Shown: positions 23,066-35,051 of the stretch, in pieces
Layout: each line of letters starts with the position of its first letter
Numbering within the stretch: the stretch's first letter is position 1
Origin: Capra hircus
Lineage: Eukaryota > Chordata > Mammalia > Artiodactyla > Bovidae
NCBI RefSeq assembly: GCF_001704415.2
Contig: NC_030824.1
Span: forward strand, 38,993,022 to 39,057,021
Direction: 5' to 3'
Length of the DNA stretch: 64,000 nt
Notes under the pieces: model-generated
Databases searched by the model: none
Seen by the model: only the letters and a program-made list of their open reading frames with translations
Told to the model about the DNA's origin: nothing
Position numbers and translations under genes: made by a program

Positions 23066-23282
23066 GTATCTTCCCAGGTGGTGCTAGTGGTAAAGTATCC
23101 ACCTGCCAATGCAGGAGACGTAAGAAACATGGGTTCAATCCCCGGGTTGGGAAGATCCCCTGGAGGAGGGCAAGGCAACCCACTCCAGTATTCTTGCCTG
23201 GAAAATCCCATGGACAGAGGAGCTTGGTGGGCTACCACCCATGGGGTCACAAAGAGTTGGACATGACTGAAGTGACTTACCA
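23066..23282 (+). mobile_element. Bov-tA SINE, GGTGCTAGTGG subtype
   Basis: Head reads CTTCCCAGGTGGTGCTAGTG instead of TGGCTCAGATGG and has the longer GGAGACGTAAGAAACATGGG segment, a known Bov-tA subtype. B box GGTTCAATCC. The tail is GACTTACCACACC. Confidence 0.92.
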
Positions 23283-23576
23283 CACCTGCATAGCGGAACT
23301 AAGAGTAGAGGGGGGAATCCTAAAATATAGAGGAACAGCTTCTAGGCTGATCACTTAAGAAGGATGAAAAAGTACTCTGAGTTACCTGGATTTACATTTC
23401 TTTGGTTATTTTACATGCCCTTTTCCCAATTCTTTAGCTGAATATGATCTTCATCATTGCAAATAACCTGTGGAGAGTATTTCATTATTCATTTGTTATC
23501 ATTACAGTGTTAGGACTGGAAAAGATAGAATGATTGATTCTTCTTTTATGCATAATATATTCAGAATTGACTACTG

Positions 23577-23639
23577 TCTATGGGGTTGCACAGAGTTTGA
23601 CACGACTGAAGTGACTTAGCAGCAGCAGCAGCAGCAGCA
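23577..23639 (+). mobile_element. Bov-A2-type SINE 3' tail fragment
   Basis: Only the last 60 bp: TCTATGGGGTTGCACAGAG, GACACGACTGAAGTGACTTA and seven AGC/GCA repeats. Strongly 5'-truncated. Confidence 0.85.
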
Positions 23640-23759
23640 AACACAAATTTGCTTGCATGTTCTGTATGCTTGTATACTCTGTGTATCAAAAGTTTCTTAA
23701 AAGAGCATTGTAGGTAGTATGATTATTTCATCAAGGTGCATTATTTATTTCCCCATTTA

Positions 23760-24160
23760 TTTAATTTGAGCTGGGTTTCTTTTGAGGATGAAGCTATGGG
23801 GTGTTAATTCCTAATCCATACCTCAAGAAACCTTGCATGCTTCCACTCATTCTTTTATGTCCCTACTATGATTATGTGGACAGGCCTAGGGTCGTTTGAT
23901 TAGGGACAAGAGGCCAATGGCCCAATCTTTCCTGTGGGACCAGCCAACAGCCAGCCATAAGAGATCTGTAATAAAGATCATTTTAGACCAACCAGCCTAC
24001 AAGTTGATTTCAGATACACAAACAAGCCCAGGCAAGATCAGTGCAACTGCCCAGTTGACTCATACACTCAGGATCAATAATAAGTCCTTTTTGTTTTAAG
24101 CCACAGAATTTTGTGTTTATTTCTTAAACTGTAAGAAGTGATTGATACAGAAATTCGTAT
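23760..24160 (+). mobile_element. Possible MaLR-type LTR remnant
   Basis: The end TTTTGTTTTAAGCCACAGAA followed by GTGATTGATACAG resembles the 3' end of mammalian MaLR LTRs. The following sequence up to 24484 could be internal region. Divergence is high and the assignment is weak; no viral coding frame remains. Confidence 0.3.
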
Positions 24161-24484
24161 GTAGAAGTGGATGCTATTGACTTAAAATATAAAACTCTGG
24201 TTTAAGAGCAAAGCAGGGAGCAGACAATGGAAACACAGTGAGCAATTTCATGTAGGTTGGAAGATTGCTGGGAGATTGCTATTGGAGGCTAGAAAAGTAG
24301 AGCCTCATGTTATAAACTAACAAAATATTTGACAAGACTATACCGAAACACGTACTGATAGATATGTTCCTAATAAACTGATAGACGTTAACAAAAATAA
24401 TTTTCAGCAAAGTGTTGAAAAAGTGTTAGCTGACTCCTTTTAGCAGCATACCATCAGGTAGCACAAGAATGATAAAACTTAGAG

Positions 24485-24801
24485 CAAAGGTCAGCAAACT
24501 TCTGTAAAGATAGTAACTTTGTGACTATTCAGTCTGTCTCAACTATTCTATTCTGCTGTTGCAGTGTAAAAACAGAGCTAATATGTAAACAAAAGAGTGT
24601 AGCTGTGTTGCAAAAAAACCTTATTTGTGGACACTGAACTATGAATATAACAAAATATGCATGTATCACAAAGTGTTATCCTTCTTTTGATTTTTTTTAA
24701 CCATAAAAAAGAAAGAAAATTTAATAGTCTTAGCTCAGAGTTCATACAAAAATAGGAGATGGATTAAATATGGCCTGAAGCTCTTAGTTTGTTAATCTTT
24801 A
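24485..24801 (+). mobile_element. hAT-type non-autonomous DNA transposon remnant
   Basis: Begins CAAAGGTCAGCAAACTTCTG and ends AGTTTGTTAATCTTTA, decayed inverted termini of the type CAGGGGTCAGCAAACT...AGTTTGCCGACCCCTG found in hAT-Charlie MITE-like elements. The 8-bp flanks ACTTAGAG (24477-24484) and AACTAGAG (24802-24809) agree at 6 of 8 positions, as expected of a hAT target duplication. No transposase frame. A second relative lies at 41788. Confidence 0.6.
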
Positions 24802-27017
24802 AACTAGAGAGAGATCTGATCAGTTTTCAAGCAAAATTTAGAGGGATCTAAAAAATAAATAAATAAAAATAAAGTTGCTTCTTATATTCTGTCTTCCCAA
24901 CTAGCATGGACTCCAACATAAAACAAGTTCTGAGAACAAGATCAAATCGCATGTATTATTATAAAACCCTTTATTAAGACTTAAATCAGTGCCAAGGCAT
25001 CCCTCTCTCAGCTAGATAAAAGGGTTTCTAAGAAACTTAAGATTCTTGTCCCATAGCCTTCTGACATGGCCAAAGCTGCCATGAATAAATCCAGAGGGCA
25101 AGACCTGTCTCCTAAATAATTGTGGATTTGGCTACTAGAATGAATTTGAGTCTGATTCACAGGGAGCCTACAATGTTCTCAAGCTGTATTTTCAAAAGAG
25201 CTTCATTTCCTTGAATCTGCAGATGAATAAACCTAGTGGAAGAGAGAAATAGGGCATCCCAACCAATATCCAGCAAACTTTTAGAAGCAGAGTTACCAAG
25301 GTGACTGACAGCAAACCACAGAGGAGAAAGGAGCTGGTCCTAGACTGGAATGATTACCTCGCTGATCTGTATACTCATGAGCAATAGTACATAATTCCTT
25401 TTTTAGGCCTCTAAAATTGCAAGATGATTTTTGTATAGTCATAGGTAGCTGATACAGAACATTTCATTATTCATTTGTTTCTTTTAGCATTTTGGTGGGG
25501 AGGGGCTGGGCTTACACTGAAATAAGCAAAGAATTGAAGTAGTTTTATGGATAATATGTTTAGAATTAAAAAAAATAATAGTGAGCAATAATGAAATTTG
25601 CATATTCTGTGTATAATAAAAAATATATTAGTTTCTTAAAATGAAAAAATAACTTCTCTTTTACTATGTGTATGTGTATATTTGACTGGATTTTTTGAAG
25701 TCTAGTATAGTTGCGTGAAGAAATCCCATCAACAAAACCAGACCAAGTGTTTAGTGTTCAGTTTCTAGGTCATGAAACTTGCATTCATATGAAAAAAAAA
25801 AATCTATATACTGATTTTCATTACTGAATTATAGGTCTTCAAAAGCCTTTGAATTTTAATATTCATTTGTTTTGTGGAATTTTAACTTTAATATATAAAG
25901 GCTAAATAATGAAACAAACAAAGAGAAAGAAAGCTACTAAACCCAACTATTGTGATATTTAAGGGTAAGTAAATCATGCACTGAAAGAAAGGTTATTTCT
26001 CTGAGGAGGGTAAACCTACTGTGCAATGTGTGTGATTTCAGCAGCTCTGGAGGGCTAGAGTTTACCCAGTTTTCACACACATTGTAAAAAGCAACATTTT
26101 CAGATACTCTAAATGTTGTAGCTAAAATCTGTGACAAGAAAATCAGGGGTGACTCAACAGCAGGTCAATTAAACCATCTCTAATTGAAGCTGAGTCCATT
26201 TTTAGGCTTATTATCATCGCTGATAGGGGAGGAAGAGGAAAGCTTACATTCCACTTACCCATAAAATACGCAAGACAAGAATGTTCTTGTCTCTGCCTGT
26301 GGGTCCCTGAAAATCACTGTCAGTACCTGAAGAGTGATTGGAACATTTTTAGATATTTGGTTAGCTTGTGGGATTCCTTAAAAACTTAAACTGTTTCTCT
26401 AAGTTACGTAGAACCAATTTAAAGGAAAAAGAATTTGTTTTAAATGATCAAACTGGAAAGAATGACTAGAAAACCCCTCTGGTCATTTTTTTTTTTTCCC
26501 TGTGTTCTCCTAACCATCATTTATGAGCCACTTGAGAGATGAAAGAAAGGATGTTAAAGGCCCTGGAGATATTGTAGCTGCATTAGCAAAGAACCAGAAC
26601 ACATGTAAAAAGCTTGTAAAGCATTTGGCACTACAAATCTGACATATAAACTGGGCTACAATTATCTTCATTTCCTCTTGTCTCTGACTCAGTTCTTGGT
26701 CTCTTATTCTGATGATAGAAGTGATGACCTGAAGGAAAATTAGAAAGCATTCGAACATGGAAGTTTCCTGCATTTCAGAATAATTGTACTAGGTGACATT
26801 TTTAAATGGGAAGAAAAGCTTACTGTGTCTTCATTCGCATTACTGAATGTAATGTTTTATTATGGCTTCTAAGTTACCTCATCCATGACTGTGATCTTAC
26901 ACATTTCTATGTAATCCATCCTGCAACACGGAGAATAACCAGCAATAAAGATTAAGATATATTATGCAAAGGCATATTCCACTTTGTAATTTTAAGAAAT
27001 GTGGAAGAATTGGCTGA
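24802..27017. other. Long intergenic stretch, no gene seen
   Basis: Mostly AT-rich. An AAAT-rich run lies near 24849-24874. The phrase ATAGGTAGCTGATACAG near 25441 could be another LTR end. No exon-like frame found. Confidence 0.4.
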
Positions 27018-27112
27018 AATTACTCAGGGAGATAGTGAAGGACAGGAGAGCCTGGCGCGTTGCAGTCCATGGGGTCACAAAGAGTCAGAAACGACATAGC
27101 GACTGAACAACA
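27018..27112 (+). mobile_element. BovB 3' tail, about 95 bp
   Basis: Only the extreme BovB 3' end: ATAGTGAAGGACAGGAGAGC, GTTGCAGTCCATGGGGTC, then GCGACTGAACAACAAC. The AAC-type tail is that of the older BovB sequence type. Extreme 5' truncation. Confidence 0.85.
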
Positions 27113-27335
27113 ACATGCAATGTTAAGGACTTGTAGAAAGTCTGTTTCTTGATTCATGCCCTATGCAAATGCAATTTAATTGGTTGGTATTAACATCAAA
27201 TATGTCCTGGTTTACCCAGTGTCTATCATCATTAAATAGCCTTATTGAAAAAATAATTTTTATGTGAAATCATGAGGAAAAATTAAAAACAAAAAGAGAA
27301 ACTATGATTAATTTTGTCATATTCAAAAGTCCACT

Positions 27336-27443
27336 GGGACTTCCCTGGCAATCTGGGGTTAGAATTTGGAGCTTCCACTGAGGAGGATGTGTGACATCCC
27401 TGGTTGGGGAACTAAAATCCTGAAGCTCTGCTAAAAATATTTT
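27336..27443 (+). mobile_element. CHR-type tRNA-derived SINE
   Basis: GGGACTTCCCTGGCAATC, then a decayed tRNA-like region ending CATCCCTGGTTGGGGAACTA, the layout of the cetartiodactyl CHR SINEs. Flanks AAAAGTCCACT (27325-27335) and AAAAGTACACT (27444-27454) differ at one position and fix the ends. Confidence 0.82.
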
Positions 27444-27454
27444 AAAAGTACACT

Positions 27455-28358
27455 ACAGTTCACTTTCCTCCAATGTTATTTGTACAGGTGCTTGAGTATC
27501 AACCTAGTTAATTCTGGGATACTGAGTACATCAGTTTCTGTAAATGTGTAGATTTCTATTATTATTCAGTTGTGTGTGTGAAAACTAAAAAATAATCATT
27601 CATTGGAGACTCTTCTATAACCAGTAAAGTATTATACTATAAATGAAGTGATTTCCAGATTTAATATATTTCATATTAATACATCACAAAATAATCGAGT
27701 TGCATTTTTCTACAATTATGCTTGGGAAATTACTTCTTTCACTCCTTACAAATCTCTTAAGTTGCTGAGTGTTCTTATAATTACTTTTTTTAAAAAAACA
27801 AAGTACTTTTCAGGGAAGACACACAAGCCTAAGATGGCTCTTACTGTTATTAATTTCTAAATATTTATACCTATTTGTATTTACATAAATATATTAAAAT
27901 ATTTTGTCATTGTTTTAGTCACTAAGTCTTGTATCTGAATATATGTATGTAAGTCTATATTAAATACATACATATTTGATATATATTTAGATATTTGTAG
28001 TGATCAGCTGAAGAAATCATAATAAAGGAATAAAATAAATTCACTACAGAAGTTGTAATTATTTTCAATAGTTAACTGAATTTTGAAATTGAATATTGCA
28101 AACAAGCTTTTAATAAACATTTTAAAAGGCATTGAAGTACAAAATTGGTGGAGTTTACAAATATAAATGGCTGTTTATGGTTTGAGAAAAATTTACAATT
28201 ACAACACAGATTTTAAAGCTGTCATATCGCAAACATATTAGAAGAAAATTAAAACAAGGCACAATAAAAATGTGCATTATAATTTAAAAGTGGGCTCTAG
28301 AGATGACAATGGGTTAAGCCAAAGATAGAGGTCAAAAATAAATAGATTAATACAACCT
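27455..28358. other. AT-rich intergenic stretch
   Basis: Very AT-rich; no gene or nameable repeat. Confidence 0.5.
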
Positions 28359-28369
28359 AAGAATAGGAA

Positions 28370-28938
28370 TTGTTTGCCTTGGAAATGAACAGAGATCATT
28401 CTGTCATTTTTGAGATTGCATCCAAGTATTGCATTTCAGACTCTTTTGTTGACCATGATGGCTACTCCATTTCTTTAAGGGATTCCTGCCCACAGTAGTA
28501 GATATAATGGTCATCTGAGTTAAATTCACCCATTCCAGTCCATTTTAGTTTGTTAATTTCTAGAATGTCGACGTTCACTCTTGCCATATCCTGTTTGACC
28601 AATTCCAATTTGCCTTGATTCATGGACCCAACATTCCAGGTTCCTATGCAATATTGCTCTGTACAGCATCGGACCTTGCTTCTATCACCAGTCACATCCA
28701 CATCTGGGTATTGTTTTTGCTTTGGCTCCATCCCTTCATTCTTTCTAGAGTTATTTCTCCACTGATCTCCAGTAGCATATTGGGCAGCTACTGACCTGGG
28801 GAGTTCCTCTTTCAGTATCCTATCATTTTGCCTTTTCATATTGTTCATGGGGTTCTCAAGGCAAGAATATAGAAGTGGTTTGCCATTCCCTTCTCCAGTG
28901 GACCACATTCTGTCAGACCTCTCCACCATGACCCATCC
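28370..28938 (-). mobile_element. BovB LINE, inverted 5' segment of a twin-primed insertion
   Basis: Antisense BovB covering part of the 5' leader and the N-terminal endonuclease (an open frame from 28462 contains CIGTWNVGSMNQGK and DDHYIYYCGQES). Its 5'-most end (ATGGGTCATGGTGGAGAGG on the minus strand) lies at the internal junction near 28939. Its other end abuts the left target repeat AAGAATAGGAA at 28359-28369. It pairs with the sense segment 28943-31403. Confidence 0.94.
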
Positions 28939-29241
28939 ATAGAAACGCCAAAGAAGCTGAAGTTGAACGGTTCTATGAAGACCTAAAGACCCAAGAACTA
29001 ACACCCCAAAAAGATGTCCTTTTCATTATAGGCGACTGGAATGCAAAAGTAGGAAGCCCAGAAACACCTGAGTAACAGGCAAATTTGTCCTTGGAATACG
29101 GAATGAAGCAAGGCAAAGGCTAATAGAGTTTTGCCAAGAAAACCCACTGGTCATAGCAAACCCTCTTCCAACAACACAAGAGAAGATTCTACACATGGAC
29201 ATCACCAATGGTCAACACAGAAATCAGATTGATTATATTAT

Positions 29242-30177
29242 TTGCAGTCAAAGATGGAGAGCTCTATACAGTCAGGAAAAGTCAGACATGGACCTGACTG
29301 TGGCTCAGATCATGAACTCCTTATTGCCAAATTCAGACTTAAATTGACGAAAGTAGAGAAAACTACTAGACCATGCAGGTATGACCTAAATCAAATCCCT
29401 TATGATTATACAGTGGAAGTGAGAAATAGATTTAAGGGACTGGATCTGATAGATAGAGTGCCTGATGAACTATGGACTGAGCTTTATGACACTGTACAGG
29501 AGACAGGGATCAAGACAATCCCCATGGAAAAGAAATGCAAAAAAGCAAAATGGCTGTCTGGGGAGGCCTTGAAAATAGCTGTGAAAAGAAGAGAAGTGAA
29601 AAGCAAAGAAGAAAAAGAAAGATATAGGCATCTGAATGCAGAGATCCAAAGAATAGCAAGGAGAGATAAGAAAGCCTTCCTCAGCGATCAATGCAAAGAA
29701 ATAGAGGAAAACAACAGAATGGGAAAGGCTAGAGATCACTTCCAGAAAATTAGAGATACCAGGGTAACATATCATGCAAAGATGGGCTTGATAAAGGGCA
29801 GAAATGATAGGGACCTAACAGAAGCAGAAGATATTAAGAAAAGGTGGCAAGAATACAAGGAATAACTGTACAAAAAAGATCTTCCTGACCAAGACAATCA
29901 CAATGGTATGATCACTCACATAGAGCCAGACATCCTGGAATGTGAAGTCAAGTGGGCCTTAGAAAGCATCACTACGAACAAAGCTAGAGGAGGTGATGGA
30001 ATTCCAGTTGAGCTATTTCAAATCCTGAAAGATGATGCTGTGAAAGTGCTGCACTCAATATGCCAGCACATTTGGAAAACTCATCAGTGGCCACAGGACT
30101 GGAAAAGGTCAGTTTTCACTCCAGTCCCAAAGAAAGGCAATGCTAACGAGTCAGACACGACTGAGCAACTGAACTGA
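29242..30177 (+). pseudogene. BovB ORF remnant: endonuclease end, linker and RT start
   Basis: Open frame 29242-29865 (207 codons) carries CGSDHELLIAKFRLKL, the His-bearing last endonuclease motif, and then the basic linker (KWLSGEALKIAVKRRE). After a stop at 29863, frame 29908-30177 carries the RT finger region with ITTNKARGGDGIPVELFQ and the RSVFTPVPKKGNA segment. That frame then runs into the inserted tail-like patch and ends. The rest of the RT follows in other frames. Confidence 0.88.
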
Positions 30178-30347
30178 ACTGACTGAACACACTAGTAAAG
30201 TAACGCTCATAATTCTCCAAGCCAGGCTTCAGCAATACATGAACCGTGACCTTCCAGATGTTCAAGCTGGTTTTAGAAAAGGCAGAGGAACCAGAGATCA
30301 AATTGCAAACATCCGCTGGATCATGACTATGCAAAGCTTTTAACTGT

Positions 30348-31006
30348 GTGGATCACAATAAACTCTGGAAAATTCTTCAAGAGAGGGGAATACCAGACCA
30401 CCTGACCTACCTCTTGAGAAACGTATTTGCAGGTCAGGAAGCAACAGTTAGGACTAGACATGTAACAAAAGACTGGTTCCAAATAGGAAAAGGAGTACGT
30501 CAAGGCTGTATATTGTCACCCCCCTTCTTTAACTTGTATGCAGAGTACATCATGAGAAACGCTGGGCTGGAAGAAGCACAAGCTGCAATCAAGATTGCCA
30601 GGAGAAATATCAATAACCTCAGATATGCAGATGACACCACCCTTATGGCAGAAAGTGAAGAGGAACTAAAAAGCCCTTGATGAAAGTGAAAGAGGGGAGT
30701 AATAAAGTTGGCTTCAAGCTCAACATTCAGAAAACGAAGATCATGGCATCTGGTCCCAGCACTTCATGGGAAATAGATGGGGAAACAGTGGAAACAGTGT
30801 CAGACTTTATTTTGGGGGGCTCCAAAATCACTGCAGATGGTGACTGCAGCCATGAAATTAAAAGATACTTACTCCTTGGAAGGAAAGTTATGACCAATCT
30901 AGATCGCATATTCAAAAGCAGAGATATTGCTTTGGCAACAAAGGTCCATCTAGTCAAGGCTATGGTTTTCCAGAATGCATGTAAGGATGTGAGAGCTGGA
31001 CTGTGA
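30348..31006 (+). pseudogene. BovB ORF remnant: RT palm with YADD
   Basis: Frame 30348-30680 has DHNKLWKILQERGIPDHLTY, the GVRQGCILSP motif B and NNLRYADD. A one-base loss near 30675 shifts to frame 30677-31006, which continues QKTKIMASG and DFILGGSKITADG to a stop after VRAGL. The motif A region upstream is removed by the roughly 46-nt deletion at 30324, so no active polymerase is possible. Confidence 0.87.
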
Positions 31007-31403
31007 AGAAAGCTGATTGCTGAAGAATTGATGCTTTTGAATTGTGGTGTTGGAGAAGACTCTTGAGAGTCCCTTAGACTGCAAGGAGATCCAACCAGTC
31101 CATTCTGAAGGAGATCAACCCTGGATGTTCTTTGGAAGAAATGATGCTAAAGCTGAAACTCCAGTACTTTGGGCACCTCGTGCGAAGAGCTGACTAATTG
31201 GAAAAGACTCTGATGCTTTCGAGGGATTGGGGGCACGAGGAGAAGGGGACGACAGAGGATGAGATGGCTGGATGGCGTCACCAACTCAATGGATGTGAGT
31301 TTGAGTGAACTCCAGGCATTGGTGATGGATAGGGAGGCCTGTCATGCTGCGAATTCATGGGGTCGTAAAGAGTTGGACACGGCTGAGCAACTGAACTGAA
31401 CTG

Positions 31404-31414
31404 AAGAATAGGAA
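31404..31414. repeat. AAGAATAGGAA target motif, middle of three copies
   Basis: The same 11 bases occur at 28359-28369, 31404-31414 and 32248-32258, before, between and after two BovB copies. This is the signature of two insertions at one target or of a tandem duplication. Confidence 0.95.
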
Positions 31415-32247
31415 GAAGCACAAGCTAGAATCAAGATTGCTGGGAGAAATATCAGTAACCTCAGATATGCAGATGACACCATTCTTATGGCAGAAAGTGA
31501 AGAGGAACTAAAAAGCCTCTTGATGAAAGTGAAAGGGATAGTGAAAAAGTTGGCTTAAAGCTCAACATTCAGAAAACAAAGATCATGGCATCTGGCCCCA
31601 GCACTTCATGGGAAATAGATGGGGAAACAGTGGAAACAGTGTCAGACTTTATTTTTGAGGCTGCAAAGTCACTGCAGATGGTGATTGCAGCCTTGAAATT
31701 AAAAGACACTTACTCCTTGGAAGGAAAGTTATGACCAATCTAGATAGCATATTCCAAAGCAGAGATATTACTTTGCCAACAAAGGTCCACCTAGTCAAGG
31801 CTATGGTTTTTCCAGTGGTCATGTATGGATGTGAGAGCTGGACTGTGAAGAAAGCTGATTGCTGAAGAATTGATGCTTTTGAACTGTGGTGTTGGAGAAG
31901 ACTCTTGAGAGTCCCATAGACTGCAAGGAGATCCAACCAGTCCATCCTAAAGGAGATCAGTCCTGGTTGTCATTGGAAGGACTGATGCTGAAGCTGAAAC
32001 TCCAATACTTTGGCCACCCCATGCAAAGAGTTGACTCATTGGAAAAGACCCTGATGCTGGAAAGGAGTGGGGGCAGGAGGAGAAGGGGACCACAGAGGAT
32101 GAGATGGCTGGATGGCATCACCAACTCTATGCACATGAGTTTGGGTGAACTCTAGGAGTTGGTGGTGGACAGGGAGGCCTCACGTGCTGCGATTCATGGG
32201 GTCGCAAAGAGTCAGATATGAATGACCAACTCAACTGAACTGAACTG
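31415..32247 (+). mobile_element. BovB LINE, second copy at the same target site
   Basis: 5'-truncated BovB starting inside the RT at GAAGCACAAGCTAGAATC, with YADD at 31466-31477, ending CTGAACTGAACTG before the third AAGAATAGGAA. It shares some unusual bases with the preceding copy (AAGCTGATTGCTGAAGAATT) but differs at many others (GGACTGATGCTGAAGC versus GAAATGATGCTAAAGC). I therefore favour a separate insertion over a recent tandem duplication. Confidence 0.94.
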
Positions 32248-32258
32248 AAGAATAGGAA

Positions 32259-32821
32259 AAATGCCAGTATAACTTAATGTATTACTCTACAGAATGTAAT
32301 TATTAAATTTGTATAATAAATAAAAACATCTAAAATTTTACTTCTTAGCTCTTCTTTTTAAAGTAATGAATAGCAATTGTAATTTGGCCTTGAAATACAT
32401 AGTATTGTTAAAAGATTTAGTGAGTATGGCCAGAGTATTATAAAGTAGAATGTTGTGGAAATTAAATTTAGAGAAGAGTGTTGAAATGAAAAATGACTTT
32501 GATATTTTGGGAAGTAGGCAGACATAATGGAAAATGCAACCTTTTTGTTAAGAAAAGGGAATTCCAGAAATAAAGAAGAGGGAAAGTTGGACTTATTTGA
32601 AGATAGTATAAAACTGATCTTAGGGACAAAAGTTTAGCAAAACTATTATGAGTCACTGTGATGTTTTTATCACTAAAATAGAACTTAAAAGCTTATTTTA
32701 AATTACCCTCTAAAGTGAATGTTACTTATTAATTAGGGGTCATTATTTTGAAAATCTAGTAAGAGTTACAATCTCTTCCCTGAAATACTTACATCAACAC
32801 ATCATTCAGCTAATAACTTCT
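32259..32821. other. AT-rich intergenic stretch
   Basis: Nothing recognised. Confidence 0.5.
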
Positions 32822-32833
32822 GGAAAGTTCTAG

Positions 32834-33041
32834 TGAAGACACTCAGCTGTGTTCAAGTCTTTGTGACCCCATGGACAGTAGCCTGCACCAAGCTCCTCTT
32901 TCCATGGGATTTTCTAGGCAAGAGTACTGGAGTGGGTTGCCATTTCCTTCTCCAGGGAATCTTCCTGACCCAGGGATCAAATCCAGGTCTCCCATATTGT
33001 AGACAGACACTTTATCGTCTGAGCCAACAGGGCCCAGGAGA
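32834..33041 (-). mobile_element. Bov-tA SINE with perfect TSD
   Basis: Antisense Bov-tA with degraded head (GAGCCAACAGGGCCC). Perfect 12-bp flanks GGAAAGTTCTAG at 32822-32833 and 33042-33053. Confidence 0.95.
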
Positions 33042-33053
33042 GGAAAGTTCTAG

Positions 33054-34957
33054 GCCCAAGTTAAAAACTCCTGCTTTTTGCCTTCAAGTAATTAACATTC
33101 ACTGGAGAGTAAGGTGGCTTGTCTTCTCACCAAGCAAATTAGTTCTCTGTCCTGGCATTGAAAATTGAGAAACAAAGAATGCCATTATAGACTATTTAAA
33201 ACATACCAAAAAAAAATTCTTTTTAATGAAACAATTGGTATGAATACTAATTCTATTTCTGAATACAGTTTTGAAACATATAATATTTAAGGTGAAATTT
33301 TAAAAACAAACATCGGCAGACATTCAACTTTAAAATTACTAATTCTCTGTTTTAAAAAGTTGTTTTATTTTTCATTCTAACTTCTGGTGCCCTTGCATTG
33401 CTTTTAGAATATTACTGTTTTCTTTCTGACCAAACTGAAGGCTTGGAAACCAGAAACTCTGTATTAGTTGCTGTAACCCCAGCAACTAAAGTGTGCAGAG
33501 TTTGCTTCCCCAAACATAGGCATGGTTGCTTGCATCTCCTACAGCTGCTGTTCCTCTGACCCCATCAGGGAAGTGTATCATCTTGATTCTCACAACCTTC
33601 ACCCCATAGGCACTAAGAGCTCAGGCTTCAGAGGACAGCCATCCTTCTTCATACTGCTGCTTATTTTCGACAGTGGCTTCCATTAACTAGTAACAGAAAG
33701 ATAACAGCCTTCATGATATTAGAGTCCATCAGTACCCACCTTCCCAGAGTCCACCTTCTAATCTCCAAGTCGTCTCCAGAGCATCTCATTATTACAGAGC
33801 AAGTTAGATCAACATTGAGTGCACATTTGATTGCAGTCTCTGATAGCTGAATGACCCCTCTGATAACAAAACTATTAGAGGCAAAAGTCCTGTTACTTTA
33901 TATATTATTAAAATATAATTTAAAATAATGTATGTAGAATAAACTCTCTCCAGTAAGAACACAGTAATGTGATCTAAATGCCAAAATGAGAGCACAACAA
34001 AGTATGAAAGCATTTCAAAATATGATTGAGAAAGTAGGCTTATGAAAGGCTATTAAGAATTTTGAGAGCAAAATGATAGTGTTGAGTTTGTTTAATATCT
34101 TTATTTCAAATAAAGATTATTTGATTTGATTATTACTCTTCTCTTTGTGTATTCGCCAAGTATCCTTAAATTTTTTTTAAATGATTAGGCCTAATCTTAA
34201 GTGGTATAACTGACTAAAATTAACATGATTCCCTTAGGCAGCAATTGGAGAAGAGATTTTTGAAACTCTCAAACACACAAAAGGGGGTCCAGTAAAGTAT
34301 CTGGCACTCCTATGTCAGCATGACTAAAGAGCTGGTCTGAAATAATGCAATTGTGTAGATATTTTGTCCAGTGTCCCATTCTCAATTTTTCTCAATTCTA
34401 CTCCTTCATCCTATCTTCCTCCTCATTCAACCACCAATACTCCCCAGCAATCTCTCAGACATCTCAAAACCCACTGCAACAACCACCTCCACCTCCAAAC
34501 ACACATGCACTTAGGCACTTGGTGTTAATGCCTTACTCTTCTTTCTTACACAATGCATCATTTAACAAAAGAATTAGATAACAGAAATTAGCCTAAATTC
34601 TTCTACCCAGGAGTTTTTTTCCAATTTAATATAGATCAAAGCAATAATTTTTAAAAATTAAATTCTATAATTGTACTGCCCTAAAACTGCTCCCAGTGGG
34701 TAGTAGAGACATTTGGGAGACAAAAGAGTATCCTACCACATACTACTATTCTTTTGTTCCTTTTTCTGTCCTTAAGAATGACCCTCATTCTTAGGAAGAA
34801 AGTTCAACTTTAAAGAACAAGTGCTTTATTTGCATCTTATATTGAAAAGGATAATTATTGATATAAAGCAGTTCAAGTAATCACTGTGACTGGTTATACA
34901 TTACATGAAGAGTGAGTATCTCTCAAAATATGAGGCAAGAGGAAATTACTTAATATT
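33054..34957. other. Long intergenic stretch, no gene recognised
   Basis: Balanced composition near 33400-33800, AT-rich elsewhere. A proline-coding CCACCTCCACCTCC run lies at 34483-34497. No domain, splice-framed exon or nameable repeat. Confidence 0.4.
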
Positions 34958-34970
34958 ACATGTCATTTTA

Positions 34971-35051
34971 TTTTTTTATTTTTATTTAATTTATTTATTT
35001 TAATTGGAGGCTACTTACTTTACAATATTGTATTGGTTTTGCCATACATCA
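34971..35051 (-). mobile_element. L1 3' stub, 81 bp, with perfect TSD
   Basis: A T-rich start (antisense poly-A) followed by TTTTAATTGGAGGCTACTTA and ATTGTATTGGTTTTGCCATA, the extreme 3' end of a ruminant-type L1 in antisense. Perfect 13-bp flanks ACATGTCATTTTA at 34958-34970 and 35052-35064. Confidence 0.85.

Larger units (their letters stand above)
28943..31403 (+). mobile_element. BovB LINE, sense segment of the same twin-primed insertion
   Basis: Resumes in the endonuclease at AACGCCAAAGAAGCTGAAG, roughly 40 nt after the point where the inverted segment stopped, and runs to the 3' end CTGAACTGAACTG. It contains GDWNAKVG near 29031, SDHELL near 29310 and YADD at 30624-30635. Unusual points: a BovB-tail-like patch at 30148-30188 replacing RT sequence, and an internal deletion at 30324/30325. 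The right target repeat AAGAATAGGAA is at 31404-31414. Confidence 0.95.

Noticed and set aside
31415..32247. Simple tandem duplication of the preceding BovB 3' part
   Set aside because: Too many differences at positions that separate BovB sequence types; kept only as an alternative in the finding.
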